From Glaciecola sp049650345 (GTDB taxonomy: Bacteria; Pseudomonadota; Gammaproteobacteria; Enterobacterales; Alteromonadaceae): 18,751 nt of DNA. This document shows, piece after piece, positions 7,993-15,153 of the stretch. The stretch's first letter is position 1. Each line of letters opens with the position of its first letter. The DNA lies in the NCBI GenBank assembly GCA_049650345.1, contig JBARZY010000126.1:1-18751 (forward strand), read 5' to 3'. The notes below the pieces were generated by a model, which was not told the origin of the DNA, did no database searches, and was given only the letters and a program-made list of their open reading frames with translations. A program made the translations under genes and the position numbers.

Positions 7993-9636
7993 TTATGCTA
8001 TTTTGCTGTTATCAAGCGGTGCTTCGCCTACTTGAAAACGCATAAGCGACTTGTACGCTTTTGTTTTTTTAGCAAGTAGCAATTGTTCGTTAAGAATATC
8101 ATGTAGGTCTTGCACAGTGGTGAGTGGATTTGCTAACACTACCCTAAATACAGTGATAGGCGTGAAATTGTAAACTTCTGATTCAATGCGTGTGCGCGAC
8201 ACGAAAGATTTACCCGCTTCACGTTGTTGTTTTTGTACACTCACTGTTAGCGAGTCGAGCTTGCTATTAATGGCTTGTATTTGTTTGCTAGGTAACTCAG
8301 ATAAGCCAAGCAAGTTACGTGGTTTTATGCGGTATGTCAGTAACGATAGCGTTGGGCTGGTAACTAATTCAAAGTCGTCATGCTGGTTAATCATGTTGGC
8401 AAATTCACGCGCTAGGTCGATCGCTTTATCAATCAGTAAAGCGTAACCGCCCTTGCCTAATATGTGTAATGATGAATACACCATTAGCGCCATACCGTTT
8501 CTTGAACCTTCAAGGGTAGTTGAACCTAAATCTTTAGAGCCTTGACGCAATATATACTGAGCATGATGCCTGACTGAATTGGCAGCATGTGGGTCTTTGA
8601 ATAAAGCCATGCCCGCACCCATTGGCACGTACATTTGTTTATGCGCATCAATCGTCACCGAATCGGCTTTTTCAATACCTTTCATAACGCTTCTATGTTT
8701 ATCTGAAAACAAAGTAGCACCGCCCCATGCGGCATCAACATGAAACCACGTCCCCAACTCCTTGGCGACATCAGCAAGCTCATCTAATGGGTCAACGTGG
8801 CCTGTTTCTGTAGTACCAGCAATACCAACAATAGCCAACAATTTGTTGCCTTGCTCTTGATAGGCCCTGCCCGCTTTTAATGCTTGTTCTGCCGACAACA
8901 CATATGGCGTGTTATTCACCGTAATTAAATTGTCACGGCCAATACCCAATACATCAACGGCTTTACCAAGAGAGTAATGCCCGCGCTTTGATGACATCAA
9001 ACCCACATTGTTAATATTTAAGTGTTTGTATGCCGCCCCCAAGCCAGCTTTAGCAACGCCAGCAAAACCGGCACTTGGGCCTAATAATTTATTGCGAGCA
9101 ACCCACAGTGCGGTAATATTCGCGATAGTACCGCCTGAACAAAACGCGCCCAGTGCATGTTTTGCGCTGTGTAAGTATTGCTCATAGAACGAGGTATCTT
9201 GCTGGTAAATTAAGTTGTGCATCATGCCTAGCGTTTGACGTTCAAGTGGCGTAAAAGCTTTTGAAGTTTCAATTTTAACTAGGTTTTGGTTCAAGCCCAC
9301 GAGTAACTTTGCCAAGGGTAAGTGGAAGTAAGGCAAAGCAGAGGTCATGTGGCCAATAAAAGTAGGGGAATATGTATTGACTGAGTGCGCGACTAAATTA
9401 TCTAACAATGACTGCGCGTGAGTTGAAACAAACTCTGGCTGCACAGGCACATCGTGGCGCATGAAGTCTTGTTCAATCTCTTCAAGGGAGGTTTTTTTGG
9501 TCACCACGTGTTGCGACAAAAAGTCAGAGACATTGTCAGACAAGTGGCGTTCTATTTTAGCAAGCGTAGAATCACCATGCTCAGGCTTAGTAAAAACCTT
9601 AAACAAGTGCTCTAAGCTGACATCTGCTTTAGACAA
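7993..9636 (-). CDS. panP: PLP-dependent aspartate 1-decarboxylase PanP (beta-alanine synthesis)
   Basis: Cytoplasmic enzyme of the group II (glutamate/aspartate-type) PLP decarboxylases. The PanP subfamily makes beta-alanine from L-aspartate for pantothenate and coenzyme A in marine gammaproteobacteria, replacing pyruvoyl-type PanD. It is 547 aa, the usual PanP length. Visible features: subfamily stretch SPTFIGHMTSALPYF (90-104); NQNLVKIETSKAFTPLE (116-132); CSGGTIANITAL (166-177); cofactor aspartate in HVDAAWGG (Asp301); and the Schiff-base lysine in TIDAHKQMYVPMGAG (Lys333). The start is TTG at 9634-9636: AAGGA is about 8 nt upstream, and in-frame codons further up meet a stop without an ATG. 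It could in principle decarboxylate another acidic amino acid, but the N-terminal sequence fits PanP. It is divergent from the EAL gene and upstream of the regulator/kinase pair. Confidence 0.9.
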   Translation of the reverse strand: MSKADVSLEHLFKVFTKPEHGDSTLAKIERHLSDNVSDFLSQHVVTKKTSLEEIEQDFMRHDVPVQPEFVSTHAQSLLDNLVAHSVNTYSPTFIGHMTSALPYFHLPLAKLLVGLNQNLVKIETSKAFTPLERQTLGMMHNLIYQQDTSFYEQYLHSAKHALGAFCSGGTIANITALWVARNKLLGPSAGFAGVAKAGLGAAYKHLNINNVGLMSSKRGHYSLGKAVDVLGIGRDNLITVNNTPYVLSAEQALKAGRAYQEQGNKLLAIVGIAGTTETGHVDPLDELADVAKELGTWFHVDAAWGGATLFSDKHRSVMKGIEKADSVTIDAHKQMYVPMGAGMALFKDPHAANSVRHHAQYILRQGSKDLGSTTLEGSRNGMALMVYSSLHILGKGGYALLIDKAIDLAREFANMINQHDDFELVTSPTLSLLTYRIKPRNLLGLSELPSKQIQAINSKLDSLTVSVQKQQREAGKSFVSRTRIESEVYNFTPITVFRVVLANPLTTVQDLHDILNEQLLLAKKTKAYKSLMRFQVGEAPLDNSKIA

Positions 9637-9733
9637 AAACCTATCCTTTGTGGTACTAGTAAACTCGGCACTTTACCCCATAAAGCCCGAATAAACAAAG
9701 TTTCGTTGAAAGTTTTCAATAATTAATTCAGCT

Positions 9734-9802
9734 TAACTATTGATTAAAATTAAAGCTATACGCTAATTGTCTGATAACTATATATGATGTACCAATAACT
9801 AT
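9734..9802 (+). repeat. Three spaced TAACTAT repeats before the EAL gene
   Basis: TAACTAT occurs at 9734-9740, 9775-9781 and 9796-9802. The starts are 41 and 21 bp apart, near whole numbers of helical turns, so all copies face the same side of the DNA. The last two are extended to ATAACTAT, and the third abuts the ribosome-binding site (AGGA) of the GTG-started EAL gene. This may be a regulator site set in the panP/EAL divergent region, but the sequence is AT-rich and chance is possible. Confidence 0.35.
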
Positions 9803-9812
9803 TAGGAATCCC

Positions 9813-10532
9813 GTGCAGCAAATAGCAGTGATAGAAGAGTTTTCCATTGAGCAAATAGTGCCGTTTTTTCAACCAATTTATGACTTGGCGCAAGCTAAAG
9901 TAATGCGTTATGAGTGCTTTGCTAGATTGGTAACCAAAGACGATAGCGTGTATTTGCCAAGTGAATTTCTTTATATTGTAAGCCGCTCACAATCCAATGC
10001 ATTACTTACTCAGCGTATTGTTGAGCTTAGTAGTGCATATTGCGTACAAAGACACATGCCCTGGAGTGTGAATATGTTCAAAACAGATTTACGCGATGCA
10101 ACATTGGTGAAATGGTTACAACAGTTGTTTGAAGAAATACCTTATCATTTAGCAGGTGTTGAATTGAGCTTTGACAGCGTAAAAGAACACCCTCACTTGT
10201 TGAGCAATTTGATGCAGAAATTACCGAATTTGCACGTTACGGTTGACGACGTATATGAATGCAACAGCATGTTAAATGAGGTGATTAATACCGGTATACA
10301 CGCGGTAAAATTACGCGGTGATGTCGTGACTCGGTACGCTAAAACAGGCCAAGGTAGACAATATATCGAACAACTATTAGCAGAATGTACTAACACAGGT
10401 TGTGCACTTATTGCTGAGCATGTTGAAGATAACAATACCTTAGATGCATTGCAGAATATTGGTTTGCAATATGGCCAAGGCTTCTATTTGTCAGAGCCGG
10501 CTGGGCGCATGGCAAGTTTAAAACAGGTTTGA
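9813..10532 (+). CDS. Stand-alone EAL-domain protein (possible c-di-GMP phosphodiesterase)
   Basis: 239-aa cytoplasmic protein consisting only of an EAL domain, with no sensor, GGDEF or membrane part. Start is GTG with TTAGGA 6 nt upstream. The fold signature is clear: FFQPIYDLAQAKVMRYECFARL, WSVNMFK, VTVDDVY, AVKLRG, LIAEHVED and GQGFYLSEPAG. By alignment with well-studied EAL enzymes, the residues in metal and substrate positions appear kept: Glu34, Asn87, Glu117, Asp145/Asp146, Lys166, Glu202 and Gln222. However, the name-giving EAL is ECF, the second glutamate of the usual LTE motif is Phe, and KID is KLR. It may be an active hydrolase of cyclic-di-GMP or a degenerate receptor/regulator. 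The 3' end overlaps the convergent methyltransferase gene by 49 bp. Confidence 0.85.
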   Translation: MQQIAVIEEFSIEQIVPFFQPIYDLAQAKVMRYECFARLVTKDDSVYLPSEFLYIVSRSQSNALLTQRIVELSSAYCVQRHMPWSVNMFKTDLRDATLVKWLQQLFEEIPYHLAGVELSFDSVKEHPHLLSNLMQKLPNLHVTVDDVYECNSMLNEVINTGIHAVKLRGDVVTRYAKTGQGRQYIEQLLAECTNTGCALIAEHVEDNNTLDALQNIGLQYGQGFYLSEPAGRMASLKQV

Positions 10533-11179
10533 CCTGCTTCAGAGTATTTCCGCTCAAATGGTGTAATTGCAGGCGATATGACTTCAGTAACACTCCCTTG
10601 CAAATTGTATTGCAATGCCGCTAATGCAAATTCTTGCAAGTAAATTTCCCAGTTCGACCTCACTTCAATGTTGCCACATATATCAATGATATAGGGAAAC
10701 AGAGGGCTTGCGTGCCAACGTTTTGTTAGCTGTGATTTCTTCGGATAAGGATTGGGGTACAAAATATATTGCTTAGTAACCCGCCAATGATAAGACTCTG
10801 TTTGCATGAACGCATGTAACAAGCGCCAAAAATCATTCAAATCGGCCTGCACCAACAGGTAATTATTCGGTTCGCTATTAGTGTGTTTGTAACTGTTATG
10901 TTTATCAAGGCGCGCAATTGATTTATCAATACCGAGAACTTTAGCCTGCTTGTTATTGTTAGCAATATTGATTGTACTCTCGCCTACCCCGCAACAAGCG
11001 TCAATAATGACTTCACCGTGCCAGTTATGTAACCATGTAATTACCTGATCAAAGGCTAGTTGAGTATGACTTGCCACAGGACGTAAAAACCTATGCTCAC
11101 GATACTTAGCCACATGCGCAAGAAGGTCGTCGTGTATGCCCGTTTGATTACTACTAATACTGCGTGCCAGCGACTTCAT
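10484..11179 (-). CDS. TrmB-like SAM-dependent methyltransferase, divergent
   Basis: 231-aa class I methyltransferase resembling tRNA (guanine-N7) methyltransferase TrmB (about 239 aa). SAM-binding motif I is VIIDACCGVGEST (57-69), followed by LGIDKS (82-87). A TrmB-type block ILYPNPYPKKSQLTKRW aligns with the FPDPW-H-K-x-RH-x-KRR motif of TrmB. Near the end NWEIYLQEF aligns with TrmB's ATDWEPYAEHM, and TPFERKY with TKFEQRG. Both aspartates of the TrmB motifs (PDPW, TDW) are Asn here (PNPY, SNW), so the substrate or chemistry may differ from tRNA G46 methylation and I give no symbol. It lies 16 bp after yadH and is the last gene of the yadG-yadH operon. Its ribosome-binding site is weak. The gene's end overlaps the EAL gene by 49 bp. 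Confidence 0.75.
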   Translation of the reverse strand: MKSLARSISSNQTGIHDDLLAHVAKYREHRFLRPVASHTQLAFDQVITWLHNWHGEVIIDACCGVGESTINIANNNKQAKVLGIDKSIARLDKHNSYKHTNSEPNNYLLVQADLNDFWRLLHAFMQTESYHWRVTKQYILYPNPYPKKSQLTKRWHASPLFPYIIDICGNIEVRSNWEIYLQEFALAALQYNLQGSVTEVISPAITPFERKYSEAGQTCFKLAMRPAGSDK

Positions 11180-11195
11180 GAAGTGAATAAACCCA

Positions 11196-11966
11196 TTAAC
11201 TTCTAATGCCTACGCCACGTTTTAACAGCTTATAGGCTACACCCAATAACACTACGTTGAAGCCAATTAACAAGGCAATTGACACCCAATGGTTTACGTC
11301 TGACACCCCTAAAAATCCGTATCTGAAACCGTTTACCATATATACAATAGGATTGGCTTGGCTAACAGTTTGCCAAAATTCAGGAAGCAAGGTAAGCGAG
11401 TAAAATACACCGCCTAAATACGTTAAGGGAGTTAAAACAAAGGTAGGAATAACACTAATGTCGTCAAAGGTTTTGGCATAAATACCATTAATTAAGCCCG
11501 CCGTTGCAAATAGCATGGACGTTAGTAATAAGGTGATAACTATTACAAAGAAATTATGAATGTGTACATCAACAAAAAACAACGATACGAAGGTAACAAT
11601 TACACCAATAATAAGGGCACGCGTCACACCGCCTCCTACAAAGCCTAATATCACCACCCAAGTGGGTACGGGTGCTACTAATAACTCTTCTACATTTCGT
11701 TGAAATTTAGCACTAAAAAACGACGACGAAACATTGGAATATGAATTGGTAATAATAGACATCATAATTAAGCCAGGAACGATAAATTCCATGTACGTAA
11801 AGCCGCCCATTGAGCCAATACGACTGCCAATTAAATTACCAAAAATAACAAAATACAACGACATGGTAATGGCCGGCGGTACCAAGGTTTGAATCCATAT
11901 GCGTAAGAACCGAGTGCACTCTTTAATCCAAATAGTTTTTAACGCGATAAAATTGCGATTCGCCAT
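11196..11966 (-). CDS. yadH: ABC-2 type transporter permease, YadH-like
   Basis: 256-aa inner-membrane permease, the same length as E. coli YadH and similar to it over the whole length. Recognisable stretches are RFLRIWIQTLVPPAITMSLYFVIFGNLIGSRIG near the N-terminus, FIVPGLIMMSIITNSYSNV, the amphipathic coupling region KFQRNVEELLVAPVP, and KTFDDISVIPTFVLTPLTYLGGVF. About six transmembrane helices are expected. It pairs with the ATPase gene just upstream, whose stop overlaps its start by one base (TAATG), so translation is coupled. The transported substrate of YadGH is not known; the ABC-2 family includes exporters of polysaccharides and drugs. Confidence 0.94.
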   Translation of the reverse strand: MANRNFIALKTIWIKECTRFLRIWIQTLVPPAITMSLYFVIFGNLIGSRIGSMGGFTYMEFIVPGLIMMSIITNSYSNVSSSFFSAKFQRNVEELLVAPVPTWVVILGFVGGGVTRALIIGVIVTFVSLFFVDVHIHNFFVIVITLLLTSMLFATAGLINGIYAKTFDDISVIPTFVLTPLTYLGGVFYSLTLLPEFWQTVSQANPIVYMVNGFRYGFLGVSDVNHWVSIALLIGFNVVLLGVAYKLLKRGVGIRS

Positions 11967-12898
11967 TACGCCTTTACCTCTGTTTGTTTATTACTGTCTT
12001 TTACTAATCTAACAAACAGCTCTTCAAGCCTGTTAGCTTTGTTTCGCATGCTCATTACTTTTACATCGTGCTTAGAAAAATACTCGAATACAGTATTGAG
12101 ACTGTTAGTTTTCGGCACATCAACCTCAAGGGTTTGGTCGTCAAGTGCTCGACACTCGAACTCGGGAATAGAAATGGCCTTTGCACCGCTAGCTAAATCA
12201 AATACAAAGGTTTCTATGTTTAGGGTTGCAAGCAAGGCTTTCATACTGGTGTTTTCAACAATAGTGCCTTTGTCGATAATCGCAATATTACGACACAGCA
12301 TTTCAGCTTCTTCTAGATAGTGTGTGGTGAGAATAATGGTAATGCCTTGGGTATTAATATCTTGCAAAAATGACCACATTGATCGGCGTACTTCAATGTC
12401 TACACCTGCGGTGGGTTCATCTAAAATCAGCATTTTTGGCTCGTGCATTAACGCGCGGGCAATCATCAAACGGCGTTTCATACCGCCCGACAGTTCACGA
12501 GCTCTTGCGTCGCGTTTATCCCACAACTCTAGCTGCTTAAGATATTTTTCAGCGCGTTGCTTAGCAACGCCTCGGGGTACACCATAATATCCGGCCTGAT
12601 TAACCACAATTTGCATCAAGGTTTCAAACTGGTTGAAGTTAAACTCTTGGGGCACCAAACCAATACACGACTTTGCATCAACTTCTTCTGTAACAGAGTC
12701 ATGTCCAAATACAGATATACTGCCCGCAGATTTGTTTACCAATGAGCATATTATACCGATAGTGGTGGATTTGCCGGCACCGTTAGGGCCAAGCAAAGCA
12801 AAGAAATCACCTTGCTCCACTGTTAGATCAATGCCTTTTAGCGCTTGTACGCCACCTGCGTAAGTTTTTTGTAAGGCTTGGATATCAAGTGCTTTCAT
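11966..12898 (-). CDS. yadG: ABC transporter ATPase, YadG-like
   Basis: 310-aa ATPase subunit that should drive the YadH permease. Motifs are complete: Walker A GPNGAGKST (37-45), Q-loop in LVPQEFNFN (Gln84), signature LSGGMKRRLMIARAL (136-150), Walker B MLILDEPTAGVD (156-167) and the switch histidine in LTTHYLEEAEML (His193). Similarity to E. coli YadG extends through the C-terminal region (SMKALLATLNIETFVFDLA, MSMRNKANRLEELFVRLV), which identifies it beyond a generic ABC ATPase. It is the first gene of the yadG-yadH-methyltransferase operon on the - strand. A TATAAT sequence about 60 bp upstream may be its promoter. Confidence 0.95.
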   Translation of the reverse strand: MKALDIQALQKTYAGGVQALKGIDLTVEQGDFFALLGPNGAGKSTTIGIICSLVNKSAGSISVFGHDSVTEEVDAKSCIGLVPQEFNFNQFETLMQIVVNQAGYYGVPRGVAKQRAEKYLKQLELWDKRDARARELSGGMKRRLMIARALMHEPKMLILDEPTAGVDIEVRRSMWSFLQDINTQGITIILTTHYLEEAEMLCRNIAIIDKGTIVENTSMKALLATLNIETFVFDLASGAKAISIPEFECRALDDQTLEVDVPKTNSLNTVFEYFSKHDVKVMSMRNKANRLEELFVRLVKDSNKQTEVKA

Positions 12899-12957
12899 TT
12901 ATGTCCCACAACTACAATAACGTTTACGACACACCTCAAGTGAAGGTGCAAAACGGT

Positions 12958-12963
12958 ATTATA
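12958..12963 (-). promoter_or_regulatory. Possible -10 element of the yadGH operon
   Basis: The - strand reads TATAAT here, about 60 bp ahead of the yadG ATG. No good -35 hexamer is found 16-18 bp further upstream, so activator help or chance is possible. Confidence 0.35.
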
Positions 12964-13012
12964 CAATGAAGCACTACTGCTTAGCGACCCAACAGGGTAT
13001 AAAAATGTTTGT

Positions 13013-13041
13013 AGCGCTTAAATAGGGGATATACAAGCGCT
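13013..13041. repeat. Inverted repeat AGCGCTT / AAGCGCT
   Basis: Seven-bp arms at 13013-13019 and 13035-13041, 22 bp start to start, lie between the nhaD 3' end and the yadG promoter region. There is no adjacent T run, so it is unlikely to be an intrinsic terminator. A regulator site for yadGH or an RNA hairpin at the nhaD 3' end are both possible. Confidence 0.4.
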
Positions 13042-13077
13042 CACTCACAATGTAGGTGAATAACAAAAATATAGCCT

Positions 13078-14490
13078 TTAGGTATTAATAAGCAGATGTA
13101 CGCCAATACTGGCAAAATACCCTAAGGCAATTACCGGCGTCCATTTCAGATGTCCAAAGAAAGTATAATAACCACGCGCTTGACCCATAAGAGCGACACC
13201 TGCAGCCGAACCAACCGACAATAAACTACCACCAACACCAGCAGTTAGCGTCACCAATAGCCACTGCGATACATCCATGGTTGGGTTCATGGTTAATACA
13301 GCAAACATAACCGGAATGTTGTCGACAATAGACGATAATATGCCTACCAATATATTGGCTGGCAATACACCTAGTTCACCGTACATAAACTCAGACGCCA
13401 TTGCTAAATACCCCATAAAGCCGAGGCCGCCCACAGCCAATATCACACCATAAAAGAAGAACAGCGTGTCCCATTCGGCTTGTGCTATTTTATTAAATAT
13501 ATCGAACTTACCATACTCGCCATGGGGCGTAGTACCCGGTGAGCTATCTGGGTCTTGCTCCCAGTTTTTTGACTGTAACTTTAGAAAATATGCATATACT
13601 TTTAAATATGCAAACCCAAACATCATGCCAAACACTGGTGGTATATGTAGGAAAGTGTGGAAACTAACGGCAGTGATGATAGTCGCTAAAAATAAGAAAA
13701 CAATGATGATGCCGCCACGCTTAAGCACTTTTTCATTATTATTCGCCGCAACGTTTGGTACGCCTTTGGGGACCGCAAAACTCATAATAAAGGCAGGCAC
13801 CAAGTAGTTAACCACCGACGGTAAAAACAGCGCAAAGAACTGTGAAAACTCTACTATGCCTTTTTGCCAAACCATCAACGTAGTAATGTCGCCAAAGGGG
13901 CTGAATGCGCCGCCAGCATTGGCTGCCACAACAATATTAATGCAACCTAAACCAATGAAGTGCGGTTTTTGCTTACCCACCGCAATGAGCACTGCACACA
14001 TCACTAATGCAGTGGTGAGGTTGTCGGCAACGGGAGAGATGAAAAAGGCTAATACGCCGGTTAGCCAGAACAGGCTTTTATAGCTAAGCCCTTTTGCCAC
14101 CAATATTTGACGCAAACGGTCAAATACTCCGCGCTCTAACATAGCGTTAATGTAAGTCATGGCCACCAGTAAGAAGAAAAATAGCTCACTGTACTCAAGA
14201 AAATTATGCCTAATTGCAGTTTCTACTGCGTGAGGATTGGGCGAATGCAGGTATGCAATGGCAATTAACACCCAAATAATTCCAGCGGCTACCAATACTG
14301 GTTTTGATTTTCGCAATTGAATTTGTTCTTCTAAAATCACAAATAGATAGGCGACCACAAATACAATTAGGGCCAAATACCCCAACCACGACTCGGTTAG
14401 ATTGATAATGTTTGTTGCTTCTGCTGCATCAAGTGCAAAGGCAGTGGGCGCAACCAGTACTGCTATACATGCACATATAAGTCGCAACAT
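13078..14490 (-). CDS. nhaD: Sodium:proton antiporter NhaD
   Basis: Inner-membrane Na+(Li+)/H+ antiporter of the ion-transporter superfamily, used for sodium extrusion and alkaline pH tolerance in marine bacteria. I start it at the ATG at 14488-14490 (470 aa) because AAGGACAG lies just upstream; an ATG eight codons earlier has no such site. A signal-like segment comes first (MLRLICACIAVLVAPTAFA), then about 12 hydrophobic helices. Conserved stretches include LSPVADN-like ISPVADNLTTALVMCAVLIAVG, INIVVAANAGGAFSPFGDITTLMVWQKG, SIVDNIPVMFAVL and LSVGSAAGVALMG, all typical of NhaD. The central stretch around EQDPDSSPGTTPHGEYGKFD is a hydrophilic loop. It is divergent from the 160-aa unknown gene with about 180 bp between them. 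No clear terminator follows. Confidence 0.93.
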   Translation of the reverse strand: MLRLICACIAVLVAPTAFALDAAEATNIINLTESWLGYLALIVFVVAYLFVILEEQIQLRKSKPVLVAAGIIWVLIAIAYLHSPNPHAVETAIRHNFLEYSELFFFLLVAMTYINAMLERGVFDRLRQILVAKGLSYKSLFWLTGVLAFFISPVADNLTTALVMCAVLIAVGKQKPHFIGLGCINIVVAANAGGAFSPFGDITTLMVWQKGIVEFSQFFALFLPSVVNYLVPAFIMSFAVPKGVPNVAANNNEKVLKRGGIIIVFLFLATIITAVSFHTFLHIPPVFGMMFGFAYLKVYAYFLKLQSKNWEQDPDSSPGTTPHGEYGKFDIFNKIAQAEWDTLFFFYGVILAVGGLGFMGYLAMASEFMYGELGVLPANILVGILSSIVDNIPVMFAVLTMNPTMDVSQWLLVTLTAGVGGSLLSVGSAAGVALMGQARGYYTFFGHLKWTPVIALGYFASIGVHLLINT

Positions 14491-14535
14491 GACTGTCCTT
14501 ATATGAAATATCATGAGTGGTTATTATTCAGTTTT

Positions 14536-14562
14536 AGTATAACCGTGTAAGTTCACATTCAA
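14536..14562 (-). promoter_or_regulatory. Putative nhaD promoter
   Basis: On the - strand TATACT (14536-14541) is preceded by TTGAAT (14557-14562) with a 15-bp spacer, or by TTTTGA with 17 bp. It lies about 45 bp before the chosen nhaD start. A plausible sigma-70 promoter, recognised by eye. Confidence 0.38.
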
Positions 14563-14589
14563 AATAAGACATTGGTCGTTTTAGCCCCT

Positions 14590-14624
14590 GTATACGTGAC
14601 TATTACGCATTTTCTCACGTATAC
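14590..14624 (+). promoter_or_regulatory. 10-bp inverted repeat overlapping the putative promoter of the 160-aa gene
   Basis: Perfect arms GTATACGTGA (14590-14599) and TCACGTATAC (14615-14624) flank a 15-bp spacer. A candidate -35 GTGACT (14596-14601) and -10 TATACT (14620-14625), 18 bp apart, fall on the left and right arms. This is the geometry of a repressor operator covering a promoter. The arms are 25 bp apart start to start. The repeat is plain in the sequence; the promoter hexamers are moderate matches and the regulator is unknown. Confidence 0.55.
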
Positions 14625-14670
14625 TAAATCTACAGTTCAGGTGGTGGTAACACACATAAAAGTGAGATAG

Positions 14671-15153
14671 ATGGAGCAAAGCATGAATGACGTAAAGTTT
14701 GTTGACCCTCGGTTAGAAGCGCGCGAACAAATGTTTCAGCAATTGCATTTGAGTACTTTCGAAACGATGGGCTACGTTCAGTCTATTCAAGAATATGTGG
14801 CGCATAACGGTCGCGATATTGATCCAACTAATACCGAATACCAACAGTTACTGCGAGACTATGAAATCACGAAGAATCTGGCGCCAATATCTGATTCAAA
14901 ACTAAAGCCTTTATGTCAGCAGACTGATGAAATTATATCTCAAAATCGCGCAGCACTCGCTAATAAAGCACAGCTGTGCGGCGCAGCAATTAGTGCTCTT
15001 AATCACTGGCGTATTCTCAGTGAAATACCCGAAGATTTGCGCGATAACGAGGTAGTGACCAAAACCTTAAAAGAAAAATTCCAGCAGTATCTGCGTTCGT
15101 GGGAATACATTAGTCATGATCTGCATAATCCAACAACGAGCGTTAAGCAGTAG
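14671..15153 (+). CDS. Conserved-looking hypothetical protein, 160 aa, helical
   Basis: I do not recognise this family. The protein is hydrophilic and looks almost wholly alpha-helical (DPRLEAREQMFQQLHLSTFETMGYVQSIQEYV, then LLRDYEITKNLAP and KTLKEKFQQYLRSWEYISH). It has no signal peptide or membrane segment and two Cys residues. It is probably cytoplasmic. The listed ATG has only a weak GAG upstream; an ATG four codons later (14683) has GGAG at 6 nt and may be the true start. It is divergent from nhaD, has its own promoter region with a 10-bp inverted repeat, and overlaps the convergent DoxX gene by 11 bp at its 3' end. Codon use does not look foreign. Confidence 0.75.
   Translation: MEQSMNDVKFVDPRLEAREQMFQQLHLSTFETMGYVQSIQEYVAHNGRDIDPTNTEYQQLLRDYEITKNLAPISDSKLKPLCQQTDEIISQNRAALANKAQLCGAAISALNHWRILSEIPEDLRDNEVVTKTLKEKFQQYLRSWEYISHDLHNPTTSVKQ

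Noticed and set aside
12932..12948. CACCT...AGGTG dyad in the yadG upstream region
   Set aside because: Only five pairs with a seven-base centre; not distinguishable from chance.
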